Of a stretch of DNA of 64,000 nucleotides, positions 42,298 to 49,986 are shown in pieces. The stretch's first letter is position 1, and every line of letters starts with the position of its first letter. The stretch lies in assembly GCA_965603075.1 (NCBI GenBank), contig CBFDBO010000014.1, forward strand, positions 13,498 to 77,497, in the 5' to 3' direction. Source of the stretch: JABJOR01 sp965603075. Lineage in GTDB: Bacteria > Pseudomonadota > Alphaproteobacteria > Rhodospirillales > Casp-alpha2. The position numbers and the translations under genes are program-made. The notes under the pieces were generated by a model that was not told where the DNA came from, did not search any database, and saw nothing but the letters and a program-made list of their open reading frames with translations.

Positions 42298-43248
42298 ATG
42301 TGTGGTATAGCCGGTGTGATCCACAGAGGTAAGACCTCTGACGTTGGATCTGAAATGACCGATATGCTTCAAGCGTTGAAGCATCGCGGTCCGGACTCCA
42401 CGGGATTTGCTGTTTATGGCAAGCCCCCGAGTGCCAATAATGAATTTGTCATGCGGTTCAAAGTTGCTGAGCAGGAAGACCTCTCAAAAGGGTCTAATAT
42501 TCTCAGCGTCATTGCCGATCGTCGTGCAGCGGTAAACGCGCGTATGGCTGAACACGGTGCTAAAATCAGTACTGAAGTTGATGCTACTGATTACGCCTAT
42601 CGCTATGCGTTCAGTTTTGATGGTGATGACAGCGATCTAGAAAAAATGACACGCTATATCGAAGAACTCGAAGGAGCTGAAATCCTTTCCATGGGTCGTG
42701 GTCTCGAATTGATCAAAGATCTGGGTGACGCGAGCGTTGTATCAAACCAGTATGGTCTTAAGGGCTTCCAAGGCACACACGCCCTTGGTCACACCCGTAT
42801 GGCCACCGAATCCGACGTGGATATTCGCTCTGCGCACCCTTACTGGGCTTATCCTTATAATGATATCTCTGTTGTCCATAACGGCCAGATCACCAACTAT
42901 TGGATCATGCGTCGCCAGATGGAATTCAAAGGTCATCGCTTCCTATCTAACTGTGATTCAGAATTACTGGCTGTGTATACCGCCGACAAACTGAACGATG
43001 GTTATTCTCTGGAAGATAGCTTGGGTCAGTCCATTGATGAGATCGATGGTGTGTTCACCTACGTGGTTGCCACCAAAGACAGTCTCGGCATGGCCAAAGA
43101 TTCAATGGCTGCCAAACCAATGGTTTTATTTGAAAGTGATGAAATGGTTGTTCTTGCTTCTGAGGAAGGTGCCATCCGCGCCATGATCCCTCATGAGATT
43201 GACACCTACGATCCATATGACGAGGAGGTCAAAGTATGGCGAGCGTAA
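42298..43248 (+). CDS. Class II glutamine amidotransferase subunit (GlxB/MgsA-like), second copy
   Basis: A 316-aa paralogue of the minus-strand amidotransferase. MCGIAGVIH places the nucleophile at Cys2; the wording LKHRGPDSTGFAVYG, GTHALGHTRMATESDVDIRSAHPYWA, VVHNGQITNYWIMRRQMEFKGHRFLSNCDSELLAVYTADKL is very close to the other copy. AACAGGAGAC lies just before the ATG. It supplies nitrogen from a gamma-glutamyl donor to the next two subunits. It overlaps the following gene by 13 nt, exactly as in the other module. Confidence 0.93.
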   Translation: MCGIAGVIHRGKTSDVGSEMTDMLQALKHRGPDSTGFAVYGKPPSANNEFVMRFKVAEQEDLSKGSNILSVIADRRAAVNARMAEHGAKISTEVDATDYAYRYAFSFDGDDSDLEKMTRYIEELEGAEILSMGRGLELIKDLGDASVVSNQYGLKGFQGTHALGHTRMATESDVDIRSAHPYWAYPYNDISVVHNGQITNYWIMRRQMEFKGHRFLSNCDSELLAVYTADKLNDGYSLEDSLGQSIDEIDGVFTYVVATKDSLGMAKDSMAAKPMVLFESDEMVVLASEEGAIRAMIPHEIDTYDPYDEEVKVWRA

Positions 43249-44087
43249 CAAAAGTCGTTGATGGCCGTTCGCATGACATGGGCTTGCACAATGAGCAGCT
43301 CAGCGGACGCACAATGCAGGTTTTCTTCAACCCAACGGACGAAGAAAACTACACCTATGCATGGGCGGATGAAGTTGATTTCAACAAGCGTTCTGAAATC
43401 GACATGCAAGATCTTACCCCAACCGAAGTAAACCTGAAAATTCGGGATTTGCTGGCTGAAGGCTACGGCACAATTGTTGTCAAAAACCCCAGTTCTCGTC
43501 ACTCCATTGGCGTTGGTATTTTGAACAAACTAAACATCATTTTTGAAGGCAGCCTCGGCTACTTCGGTGTTGGTTTGATCGATGGACCAAACGTCCGTAT
43601 CACGGGTCGTGTGGGTTGGTCGTGCGCTGAAAACATGATGGCCGGTACCGTTGTTGTCGAAAAAAATGCTGGTTCTACATTCGGCGCAGCCATTCGCGGC
43701 GGTGACCTTGTGTGTAAAGGCAGTGTTGGTTCTCGAACCGGCATCGATATGAAGGGTGGCTCTATCCTTGTTGGTGGCGACACCGGCGCGTTAACCGGAT
43801 TTATGATGCAACGTGGTCGCATGGTTTTCTGTGGTAACGCAGGCAAGAACCTTGGTGATTCAATGTATGATGGCACGATCTTTGTGGGTGGTTCCATCCA
43901 ATCACTGGGCGTTGATGCTGTTGAAGCGGAACTCACCGATCAGGATAAAGCATGGTTGAAACGCAAGTTGTCTCAGTATGAAATGATGCCTGAAAAAGGT
44001 GTTGATCACTTCACCAAAATTGTCGCTGGTAAAGCTCTGTGGAACTACGACAATCTTGAGCCGCACGAAAAGAAAATCATACTTTAA
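43236..44087 (+). CDS. Glutamate synthase GXGXG-domain subunit (GlxC/MgsB-like)
   Basis: A 283-aa protein. After a roughly 60-residue N-terminal part unique to this copy, the GXGXG beta-helix domain covers about residues 75-240 (GSLGYFGVGLIDGPNVRITGRVGWSCAENMMAGTVVV, GSTFGAAIRGGDLVCKGSVGSRTGIDMKGGSILVGGDTGA, GNAGKNLGDSMYDGTIFVGGSIQSLGVDA). It is the structural part of glutamate synthase and works between amidotransferase and FMN subunits. ATG 43236 overlaps the amidotransferase end by 13 nt, which suggests coupled, equal production. Confidence 0.92.
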   Translation: MASVTKVVDGRSHDMGLHNEQLSGRTMQVFFNPTDEENYTYAWADEVDFNKRSEIDMQDLTPTEVNLKIRDLLAEGYGTIVVKNPSSRHSIGVGILNKLNIIFEGSLGYFGVGLIDGPNVRITGRVGWSCAENMMAGTVVVEKNAGSTFGAAIRGGDLVCKGSVGSRTGIDMKGGSILVGGDTGALTGFMMQRGRMVFCGNAGKNLGDSMYDGTIFVGGSIQSLGVDAVEAELTDQDKAWLKRKLSQYEMMPEKGVDHFTKIVAGKALWNYDNLEPHEKKIIL

Positions 44088-44109
44088 CCCAACCGAGAGG
44101 ATACACACT

Positions 44110-45468
44110 ATGTCTTATAAAGCTAAAAACTCTCAGGTAGATCGTGACGTTACACGATTGGGCGAGAGCTTTGTTTTCCCACCCCACGTTATGGATGATA
44201 TCCACATCAAGGCTGAACTTGGTCGGTATCGTATGCGTGGCATGTCTTTGTTCAAGAAAATCCCCCACTGGGATGATCTGACATTTATGCCGGGAACCCT
44301 CACTCGTTTTGTGATCGAGGGTTACCGCGAAAAGTGCCTGACCAAAACAATTATCGGTCCGCGCGCCAAACGCCCCTTAGAGCTTGATATCCCCATTTAC
44401 ATCACGGGTATGAGCTTTGGCGCATTATCCTTTGAGGCCAAAACAGCATTGGCCCGTGGCGCAACAATGGCCGGCACGGCAACGTGTTCTGGTGAAGGTG
44501 GTATGATCCCGGACGAACGTCGTTATTCGTCCAAATGGTTCTACCAGTGCATTCAGTCTCGTTACGGTTTCAACCCGCATCACCTTCAACTGGCTGACGC
44601 TTGTGAATTCTTCATTGGCCAAGGTTGTAAAGTTGGTCTGGGTGGTCACTTGATGGGTCAGAAAGTAACCGATCAGGTTGCTGAAATGCGCTCATTGCCA
44701 GCTGGTATCGATCAACGTTCTCCTGCCCGTCACCCTGATTGGCTGGGACCTGATGATCTGGCATTAAAGATCAACGAAATCCGTGAAGCCACCGATGGTC
44801 AAATCCCCATCCAGCTTAAACTGGGCGCTGCTCGTGTTTATGATGATGTGCGTATGGCCGTTAAAACCGATCCTGACAGCATCTATATTGATGGTATGGA
44901 AGGCTCAACCGGCGCAGGCCCTCACCTAGCAACCGAAGAAACCGGTGTCCCCGGCATGGCAGCAATTCGCCAGGCCCGTAAGGCTATTGATGACCTCGGT
45001 AAACGCGGTGAAATCAGCTTGGTTTACGCTGGTGGTATTCGTAACGGTGGTGACGTTGCCAAGGCGATGGCTTTGGGTGCAGATGCCATTGCGATCGGTC
45101 ACTCCGCCATGATGGCTTTGAATTGCAACAAAGAAATCGAAGGTTCCGATTACATGAGCGAAGTCGGTGCATTGCCGGGTCATTGCTACCACTGCCACAC
45201 GGGTCGTTGCCCGGTTGGTGTTGCGACCCAAGATCCAGAATTGCGCAAACGTCTTGATCCGGATGAAGCCGCTGAACGCGTCTATAACTTCCTACATACA
45301 CTGACCATCGAAGCACAAATGATGGCTCGTGCTTGTGGCAAGACCAACGTTCACTCGCTGGAACCAGAAGATCTGGCGGCCCTAACCATGGAAAGTTCTG
45401 CCATGGCTGGTGTACCGCTTGCTGGCACCGAACACACAGTCGGCATCCCCGACTATCACCACCTTTAA
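44110..45468 (+). CDS. FMN-binding glutamate synthase subunit (GlxD/MgsC-like)
   Basis: A 452-aa FMN barrel that makes glutamate (or N-methylglutamate in MgsC) from 2-oxoglutarate and ammonia or methylamine. Visible: YITGMSFGALSFEAKTALARG, CSGEGGMIPDERR, GQGCKVGLGGHLMGQKV, QLKLGAARVYDDVRMA, YAGGIRNGGDVAKAMALGADAIAIG, and the Fe-S segment GHCYHCHTGRCPVGVAT. The MARACGKTNVHSLEPEDLAALT ending is shared with the GltD-like protein of the other module. ATG 44110 follows GAGAGG with good spacing; the open frame extends upstream but in the wrong family context. Confidence 0.93.
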   Translation: MSYKAKNSQVDRDVTRLGESFVFPPHVMDDIHIKAELGRYRMRGMSLFKKIPHWDDLTFMPGTLTRFVIEGYREKCLTKTIIGPRAKRPLELDIPIYITGMSFGALSFEAKTALARGATMAGTATCSGEGGMIPDERRYSSKWFYQCIQSRYGFNPHHLQLADACEFFIGQGCKVGLGGHLMGQKVTDQVAEMRSLPAGIDQRSPARHPDWLGPDDLALKINEIREATDGQIPIQLKLGAARVYDDVRMAVKTDPDSIYIDGMEGSTGAGPHLATEETGVPGMAAIRQARKAIDDLGKRGEISLVYAGGIRNGGDVAKAMALGADAIAIGHSAMMALNCNKEIEGSDYMSEVGALPGHCYHCHTGRCPVGVATQDPELRKRLDPDEAAERVYNFLHTLTIEAQMMARACGKTNVHSLEPEDLAALTMESSAMAGVPLAGTEHTVGIPDYHHL

Positions 45469-45485
45469 GTTGAGAGGAAAGACAG

Positions 45486-45896
45486 ATGGCTGGAACATCC
45501 TATAAAGGAACAGAAATCACCGACGTCGATGCTTTTATTAAAGGCGACGGACTTGATTCAGAGCGTGAAAAAGAAACCGGACAACACATCGGCTATCGTT
45601 ACGATGTGAACTTGGTTCCTGATTACAAACACATCACACCCTACTTGCAAAAATATATGGAAGTCATGGGCTGGGATGATCTGAACTGGTTAGAAGACAT
45701 CCACATGGGCTACGAAGATGGTCGCCCAGCGGTGTTTGATCGTAACATTAATGGTTGGGTCTCTATCCCCGAGGGAACAGAGCTACCCGATAACCAACAA
45801 GACCGTGACATGATCGCACGCGAACTGTTGCTTAAATTTCAAATGTCCCCGAACCATCCGCTGGGACAACTACGGGATGCCTACCGGAAATTCTAA
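45486..45896 (+). CDS. Unrecognised 136-aa protein at the end of the plus-strand module
   Basis: I do not recognise the family. The product is acidic, soluble, without a signal or membrane helix, and rich in aromatic residues: HIGYRYDVNLVPDYKHITPYLQ, MGWDDLNWLEDIHMGYEDG, then a helical MIARELLLKFQMSPNHPLGQLRDAYRKF. It starts 17 nt after the FMN subunit with GAGAGGAAAG in front and ends just before the module's terminator, so it belongs to the same transcript. It may be a small accessory subunit of the synthase or ligase. No counterpart is visible in the minus-strand module. Confidence 0.75.
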   Translation: MAGTSYKGTEITDVDAFIKGDGLDSEREKETGQHIGYRYDVNLVPDYKHITPYLQKYMEVMGWDDLNWLEDIHMGYEDGRPAVFDRNINGWVSIPEGTELPDNQQDRDMIARELLLKFQMSPNHPLGQLRDAYRKF

Positions 45897-45930
45897 TTTC
45901 CACATCCCACAAATTTCACGACCAAAACTC

Positions 45931-45962
45931 AGCCCTGAGCCCCCTCGCTCAGGGCTTTTTTT
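45931..45962 (+). terminator. Terminator of the plus-strand ligase/split-synthase module
   Basis: A perfect 9-bp stem AGCCCTGAG with CTCAGGGCT (45931-45939 and 45948-45956) and an 8-nt loop is followed by seven T. A weaker hairpin AAGCC-GGCTT lies at 45988-46002. Confidence 0.92.
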
Positions 45963-46152
45963 GTGCCGGCCCGGCTCTGGGATTTTTAAGCCGCCCCGGC
46001 TTGGGGTTTTATTTACCTGAAAGTGTTAACTAGGTGACTATTTGGTAATCGAACAAGATATCCCTTCAATTGTCTCAATAACAATCTAGCAATTGCAGAG
46101 ATTATAAAAGCATGTAAAAAAACATCAAATTGCACAAATTAAGGGCATTTAT

Positions 46153-46692
46153 ATGTCAGATAAAGATAGTACAGGAATGCAACACATGATCCGGATGATG
46201 ACGCATTATATGGCGTGGGCAAACACAACGATGTTTAATTCTATTGCGAAGGTCCCGGATGCTGAAATCGTCAAAGATCGACAAACGCTCTTTGGAAACA
46301 TCGCCCATACGTTCAATCATATACTGGTTGTACACACTATTTTCAAAGCACACCTTGAGGGCACGTCACATCCCTACACCGCCCGAAACACCGAGACCTC
46401 ACCCCCTATAGATTATGTGCGGTCGGAGCTTGAGACGTTAGACCAATATTATGTGGATTTAGCAATGCGACTTGATCAGGCTGGGTTAGATGAAATCATT
46501 AAATTTACGTTCGTGGGCGGCGGTGATGGGGCCATGACGCGCGCCGAAATCTTGCTTCATTTGATAAATCACTCGACTTATCACCGTGGTTTTATAAGCG
46601 ATATGCTTTATCAAATCCCTCACCAAGGTGACAGCAACGACCTTCCCGTATTCTTACGCGATGCGTGGCCCAAAATCAGGTTGGGATTTTAG
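46153..46692 (+). CDS. DinB family protein
   Basis: A 179-aa four-helix-bundle protein of the DinB/YfiT-like superfamily. Metal-binding histidines are in HTFNHIL (near residue 55) and in HLINHSTYHRGFISDML (near 137-150), the usual three-His arrangement. The domain occurs in thiol S-transferases and DNA-damage-induced proteins; the reaction here is unknown. The stop codon lies in an 18-bp palindrome (46685-46702). 257 bp of mainly terminator and AT-rich sequence separate it from the module upstream. Confidence 0.88.
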   Translation: MSDKDSTGMQHMIRMMTHYMAWANTTMFNSIAKVPDAEIVKDRQTLFGNIAHTFNHILVVHTIFKAHLEGTSHPYTARNTETSPPIDYVRSELETLDQYYVDLAMRLDQAGLDEIIKFTFVGGGDGAMTRAEILLHLINHSTYHRGFISDMLYQIPHQGDSNDLPVFLRDAWPKIRLGF

Positions 46693-46702
46693 GCCTAAAA
46701 TC
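46685..46702. repeat. 18-bp perfect palindrome over the DinB stop
   Basis: GATTTTAGGCCTAAAATC includes the TAG stop of the DinB-like gene. No T-run follows directly, so it is a weak terminator candidate at best. Confidence 0.6.
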
Positions 46703-46773
46703 GTTTATAGTTTTTTGAACACAGACAATAATCTATAATAACTTTGTGACGAAGCATATTTGAAAGTAACTCA

Positions 46774-47466
46774 ATGCGTATAAATGCCGATTTCAATAAG
46801 GCTGCGAAAATAGAAACCCTGAATCAGGATTGGATATCATCGCCCAGTTCGGGTGTTGATCGTATTATGCTGGATCGCTTAGGCGATGAGGTTGCCCGTG
46901 CTACATCCATCGTGCGGTTTGCCCCCGGCAGTTCATTTCCCGCGCATACCCACGGCGGCGGCGAAGAGTTTTTGGTGTTGGAGGGTGTGTTTTCTGACGA
47001 GACAGGCGATTATGGCCCCGGATCCTATATGCGTAATCCGGTAGGGACATCCCATACCCCCTTTACCATTGAGGGCTGCACGATCTTTGTGAAGCTGTGG
47101 CAATTCCAAGATGGGGACGATGCGTCCGTTAAATTAAACACCGCTGATTTGCCCTTCTCACCCGGGATGGTTCCCGGATTAAGCGTCTTCTCCTTACACG
47201 CTTTTGATGGGGAAAGTGTTGCTCTGGTACGCTGGCAACCGGGTACACAATTTACCCCCCATCGCCATTTTGGCGGGGAAGAAATATATGTGATTGAAGG
47301 CACGTTCCAAGACGAACACGGCGCGTACCCCACGGGAACGTGGCTGCGCAGTCCGCACCAAAGCCTGCACACGCCCTATTCAGAACAAGGCTGTCTTATT
47401 TATGTGAAAGTTGGGCACTTGATGGAGGGCTTAGAAACTCTATGTGCCCCAGATAGTCGTCCGTAA
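46774..47466 (+). CDS. Double-cupin protein, ChrR-like
   Basis: A 230-aa protein made of two cupin domains with similar wording. Domain 1 (about 35-110) has the metal-binding HTHGGGEEFLVLEG and SHTP; domain 2 (about 150-220) has HRHFGGEEIYVIEG and LHTP. This resembles the cupin part of ChrR-type zinc anti-sigma factors, but the anti-sigma helix is absent, so it more likely acts as a metal-dependent enzyme or sensor. No sigma factor gene is adjacent. Tail-to-tail with an enoyl-CoA hydratase gene. Confidence 0.8.
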   Translation: MRINADFNKAAKIETLNQDWISSPSSGVDRIMLDRLGDEVARATSIVRFAPGSSFPAHTHGGGEEFLVLEGVFSDETGDYGPGSYMRNPVGTSHTPFTIEGCTIFVKLWQFQDGDDASVKLNTADLPFSPGMVPGLSVFSLHAFDGESVALVRWQPGTQFTPHRHFGGEEIYVIEGTFQDEHGAYPTGTWLRSPHQSLHTPYSEQGCLIYVKVGHLMEGLETLCAPDSRP

Positions 47467-47485
47467 AACTTTGGAACAATAATTC

Positions 47486-48265
47486 TTACTTCGCTTTTTT
47501 AAGCTGACCGATGACCCGGGTGGATAGCTCGCCGGGTTCGTTACTGGCGTGGGCGGCAGCAAACGGGCGGATGCTTTGTTCGATGCATTCTTCCATAGGG
47601 GTTTCTTGCCAAGACCGCAGCAATCTTTTCTGAGAACACACCGCTAAATATCCCGCGCCAACAATGCCCGATAGCAAATCATCCACGGCAGCGTCCAATT
47701 TGTCCGAGCCTTCCAGAACCTGTTCAACGAAACCCCAATCATAAATTTGTTGAGCGTCCACGGTATTCCCCGACAGCATTAAAAAGGCCGCGCGGCCTTC
47801 GCCGATAATGCGGGCCACAAGGGCGGCTTCAATAACCGATGGGATGCCGATTTTAACCTTCGGCATGGCAAATTTAGCACCCGAACTCGCCAACCGGATA
47901 TCGCAAACCGCCGCCAGTTCCATGCCAACCCCCATGCAAGGACCTTCAATTCTGGCAATGACAGGAACAGGAATATTTTTGACGGCTTCAAGGGCATTAT
48001 GGGTAGAACGCAAAAAACCACCGGCTGAGCCAGAGGTCAATTCGCTTAGGTGTTTCAAATCGGACCCAGCGCAAAACACCTTGTCGTTCACACCCGATAT
48101 CACCACGGCGCGAAGCCCTTCTTCAGCTAGGACCTTACGCACCCCGGCTTGTAGATCGTCGACCATGTCTGTGCTCAGGGCGTTTGCCTTATCCGGACGG
48201 TCCAAGATCATTCGGGCAATTTTACCCTCAAACTTTTCTTCAAACCTTACGTGAATTCCAGACAT
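47486..48265 (-). CDS. Enoyl-CoA hydratase/isomerase family protein
   Basis: A 259-aa crotonase-fold protein: ARMILDRPDKANALSTDMVDDL, FCAGSDLKHLSEL (oxyanion hole), IARIEGPCMGVGMELAAVCDIRLASSGAKFAMPKVKIGIPSVIEAALVARIIG (second oxyanion residue). The first catalytic Glu of hydratases seems to be in GMELAA and the second is replaced by a Lys/Val segment (MPKVKIG), so true hydratase activity is uncertain. The substrate is unknown. It is alone on this strand; a repeat block lies upstream near 48341. Confidence 0.85.
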   Translation of the reverse strand: MSGIHVRFEEKFEGKIARMILDRPDKANALSTDMVDDLQAGVRKVLAEEGLRAVVISGVNDKVFCAGSDLKHLSELTSGSAGGFLRSTHNALEAVKNIPVPVIARIEGPCMGVGMELAAVCDIRLASSGAKFAMPKVKIGIPSVIEAALVARIIGEGRAAFLMLSGNTVDAQQIYDWGFVEQVLEGSDKLDAAVDDLLSGIVGAGYLAVCSQKRLLRSWQETPMEECIEQSIRPFAAAHASNEPGELSTRVIGQLKKAK

Positions 48266-48340
48266 GAGACTTTCCTTACTGAGTTTTTAGGGCCTACGTA
48301 TGTAACACTCTACAAGAGAGAGACGCTTTCATCAATAGAG

Positions 48341-48430
48341 CGGCTGCGCCTAGTAAAAAATATGACTGCGCCTACTAGAATAATACGGCTGCGCCTAGTA
48401 AAAAATATGGCTGCGCCTGTTAATATACAG
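48341..48430 (-). repeat. Four 22-23-nt tandem repeats at the end of the 189-aa gene
   Basis: Read on the plus strand, units start (C/G)GCTGCGCCTA at 48341, 48364, 48386 and 48409; units 1 and 3 are identical over 23 nt. On the minus strand each unit starts with TAG or TAA before GGCGCAG, and the first TAA (48422-48420) is the stop codon of the 189-aa gene. Confidence 0.88.
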
Positions 48431-48989
48431 GCGGCTCGGCGACTGTGTTCTCCCAATCGGGGATGAATTGAATAATCGGCACATCACCGGGCATGACAGC
48501 ATTAAATAAATGATTATGCCAATAAGTCGCTTGCCACGCCGGGTCGCTATCGTTCAACTGAACCACCTTACACGGTATCTTGTAGCGTTGATTCTTTTCA
48601 TTGAAAGACAAGATCACCGACCCCGCCTCAACCATTCGTTCGGCGGCTTTTGAGCCCGTCCTAAACACGGCAGTAGGGCGATCCGAAAATTCTTTTGCGA
48701 ACTGATAATATCGTTCTGCGAAATATTTCAGAGCATCATCATAGCGTAATTTCGGGTCTTTGGTCTTGCGCACCATATGTTTAAACTCCCCCGTAATCTC
48801 TTCGGGGTCCAATTTATTAAGCAAAACACGGATCGATTCAAATCCAACGTCGCTACCCGCGATGACGATATCCGGCTGCATACCCTGCGATGGTTCAGCA
48901 TTTAAATTACGGATGGAAAACTGTCTCAAACGACATTGCCACCCCAAAAAATGTTTGCGTATTTTATCAACTGAGTCTTCAGTAGACAT
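48420..48989 (-). CDS. Uncharacterised 189-aa protein
   Basis: I do not recognise a named family. The start is MSTEDSVDKIRKHFLGWQCRLRQFSIRNLNAEPSQGM and the rest has a helical middle (KLRYDDALKYFAERYYQFAKEFSD) and a beta-rich end (CKVVQLNDSDPAWQATYWHNHLFNAVMPGDVPIIQFIPDW). Soluble, no signal, no cofactor motif seen. The wording looks like a conserved alphaproteobacterial protein with one conserved Trp/His region, but this is an impression. It is divergent from the EamA transporter gene. Its 3' end runs into a fourfold repeat block. Confidence 0.7.
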   Translation of the reverse strand: MSTEDSVDKIRKHFLGWQCRLRQFSIRNLNAEPSQGMQPDIVIAGSDVGFESIRVLLNKLDPEEITGEFKHMVRKTKDPKLRYDDALKYFAERYYQFAKEFSDRPTAVFRTGSKAAERMVEAGSVILSFNEKNQRYKIPCKVVQLNDSDPAWQATYWHNHLFNAVMPGDVPIIQFIPDWENTVAEPPVY

Positions 48990-49093
48990 GTTGGTATCCT
49001 TAAAAATAACTGGTGTTTTTGCCTATAATTTAGACTATTGATTATTACAATAAATCGAAGCTTTAGAGAAGCATAAAGAAGGGTTTTTTGGCG

Positions 49094-49954
49094 ATGAATG
49101 CGGGTTTATTAGGGGCAATAACGGCCCTCAGCTGGGGCGGGTCGGATTTCATCGCCCGCTTTACGGGGCGCGGGATTGGTTACGCCAATGCGCTACTTGG
49201 CATGTTGCTCAGCGGGTCCGTTTATCTGAGCATTTATGTCTACGCCAATGACATACCGTTTCTTTGGGAATGGTCCTCTGCGTGGTTAATTGCCGGCTCT
49301 GGGCTTTCCATCATGTTGGCAACATTAATGTTATTTAATGCCATCGCCCGTGGCCCGATCAGCGTGGTATCTCCCATCGTTGCAAGTTACCCTGCATTTT
49401 CTATGATGTTTGCCCTCCTGCTTGGGGCTCGTCCGAGCGCTGGTGATTGGCTCGCCGTCGCCGCCATTCTGGGTGGAGTTTTATGTGTAGCCCGTTATGG
49501 TCCGACCGATAATGAACCACAACACGCCCATAAGGCCTATCGTCAGAAAACAATTGTTCTGTCGTTAATATCGGCGCTACTTTTTGCGATTGCAATTTTA
49601 ATGGGACAACTGGCCGCCCCGATCTACGGCGAGGTCGAAACAACATGGCTTGGGCGGCTCTTTAGCCTTGCATGCCTCTTAATTCTATTCGGTTTTAGTA
49701 AATCCCATACCATCAACCTGCCGGTTAAATGGTGGCCGCTTTTATGCGCGCAAGGGTTACTGGACTCATCGGCTTATATTAGTGTCTTCGCGGCAGGCCA
49801 TCTACCCAATGGCGAACTGGCCGCCGTCGCAGCGTCAAGTTTTGGTGCGGTGACGGTATTACTGGCGCGGTTTATCCTAAAAGAACATATCACCAAAATT
49901 CAATGGGCCGCCTTTGTGGTTATCTTTGGTGGGGTGGGATATTTGGCACTCTGA
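49094..49954 (+). CDS. EamA/DMT-family transporter
   Basis: A 286-aa membrane protein with about ten hydrophobic segments arranged as two EamA repeats (AITALSWGGSDFIARF at the start and FGAVTVLLARFILKEHITKIQWAAFVVIFGGVGYLAL at the end). Members export or import small metabolites such as amino acids or nucleosides; the substrate is unknown. Start ATG 49094 was chosen over a TTG 6 nt upstream. Tail-to-tail with ubiV, 33 nt apart. Confidence 0.9.
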   Translation: MNAGLLGAITALSWGGSDFIARFTGRGIGYANALLGMLLSGSVYLSIYVYANDIPFLWEWSSAWLIAGSGLSIMLATLMLFNAIARGPISVVSPIVASYPAFSMMFALLLGARPSAGDWLAVAAILGGVLCVARYGPTDNEPQHAHKAYRQKTIVLSLISALLFAIAILMGQLAAPIYGEVETTWLGRLFSLACLLILFGFSKSHTINLPVKWWPLLCAQGLLDSSAYISVFAAGHLPNGELAAVAASSFGAVTVLLARFILKEHITKIQWAAFVVIFGGVGYLAL

Positions 49955-49986
49955 TAGACGCTCTAATATACAACGCCAGACTATAT

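Noticed and set aside
43999..44109. Longer N-terminus for the FMN synthase subunit
   Set aside because: The extension overlaps the end of the GXGXG gene in another frame, and ATG 44110 has a good ribosome site and the family start.
48341..48430. CRISPR array
   Set aside because: Four short units in direct contact with no unique spacers.
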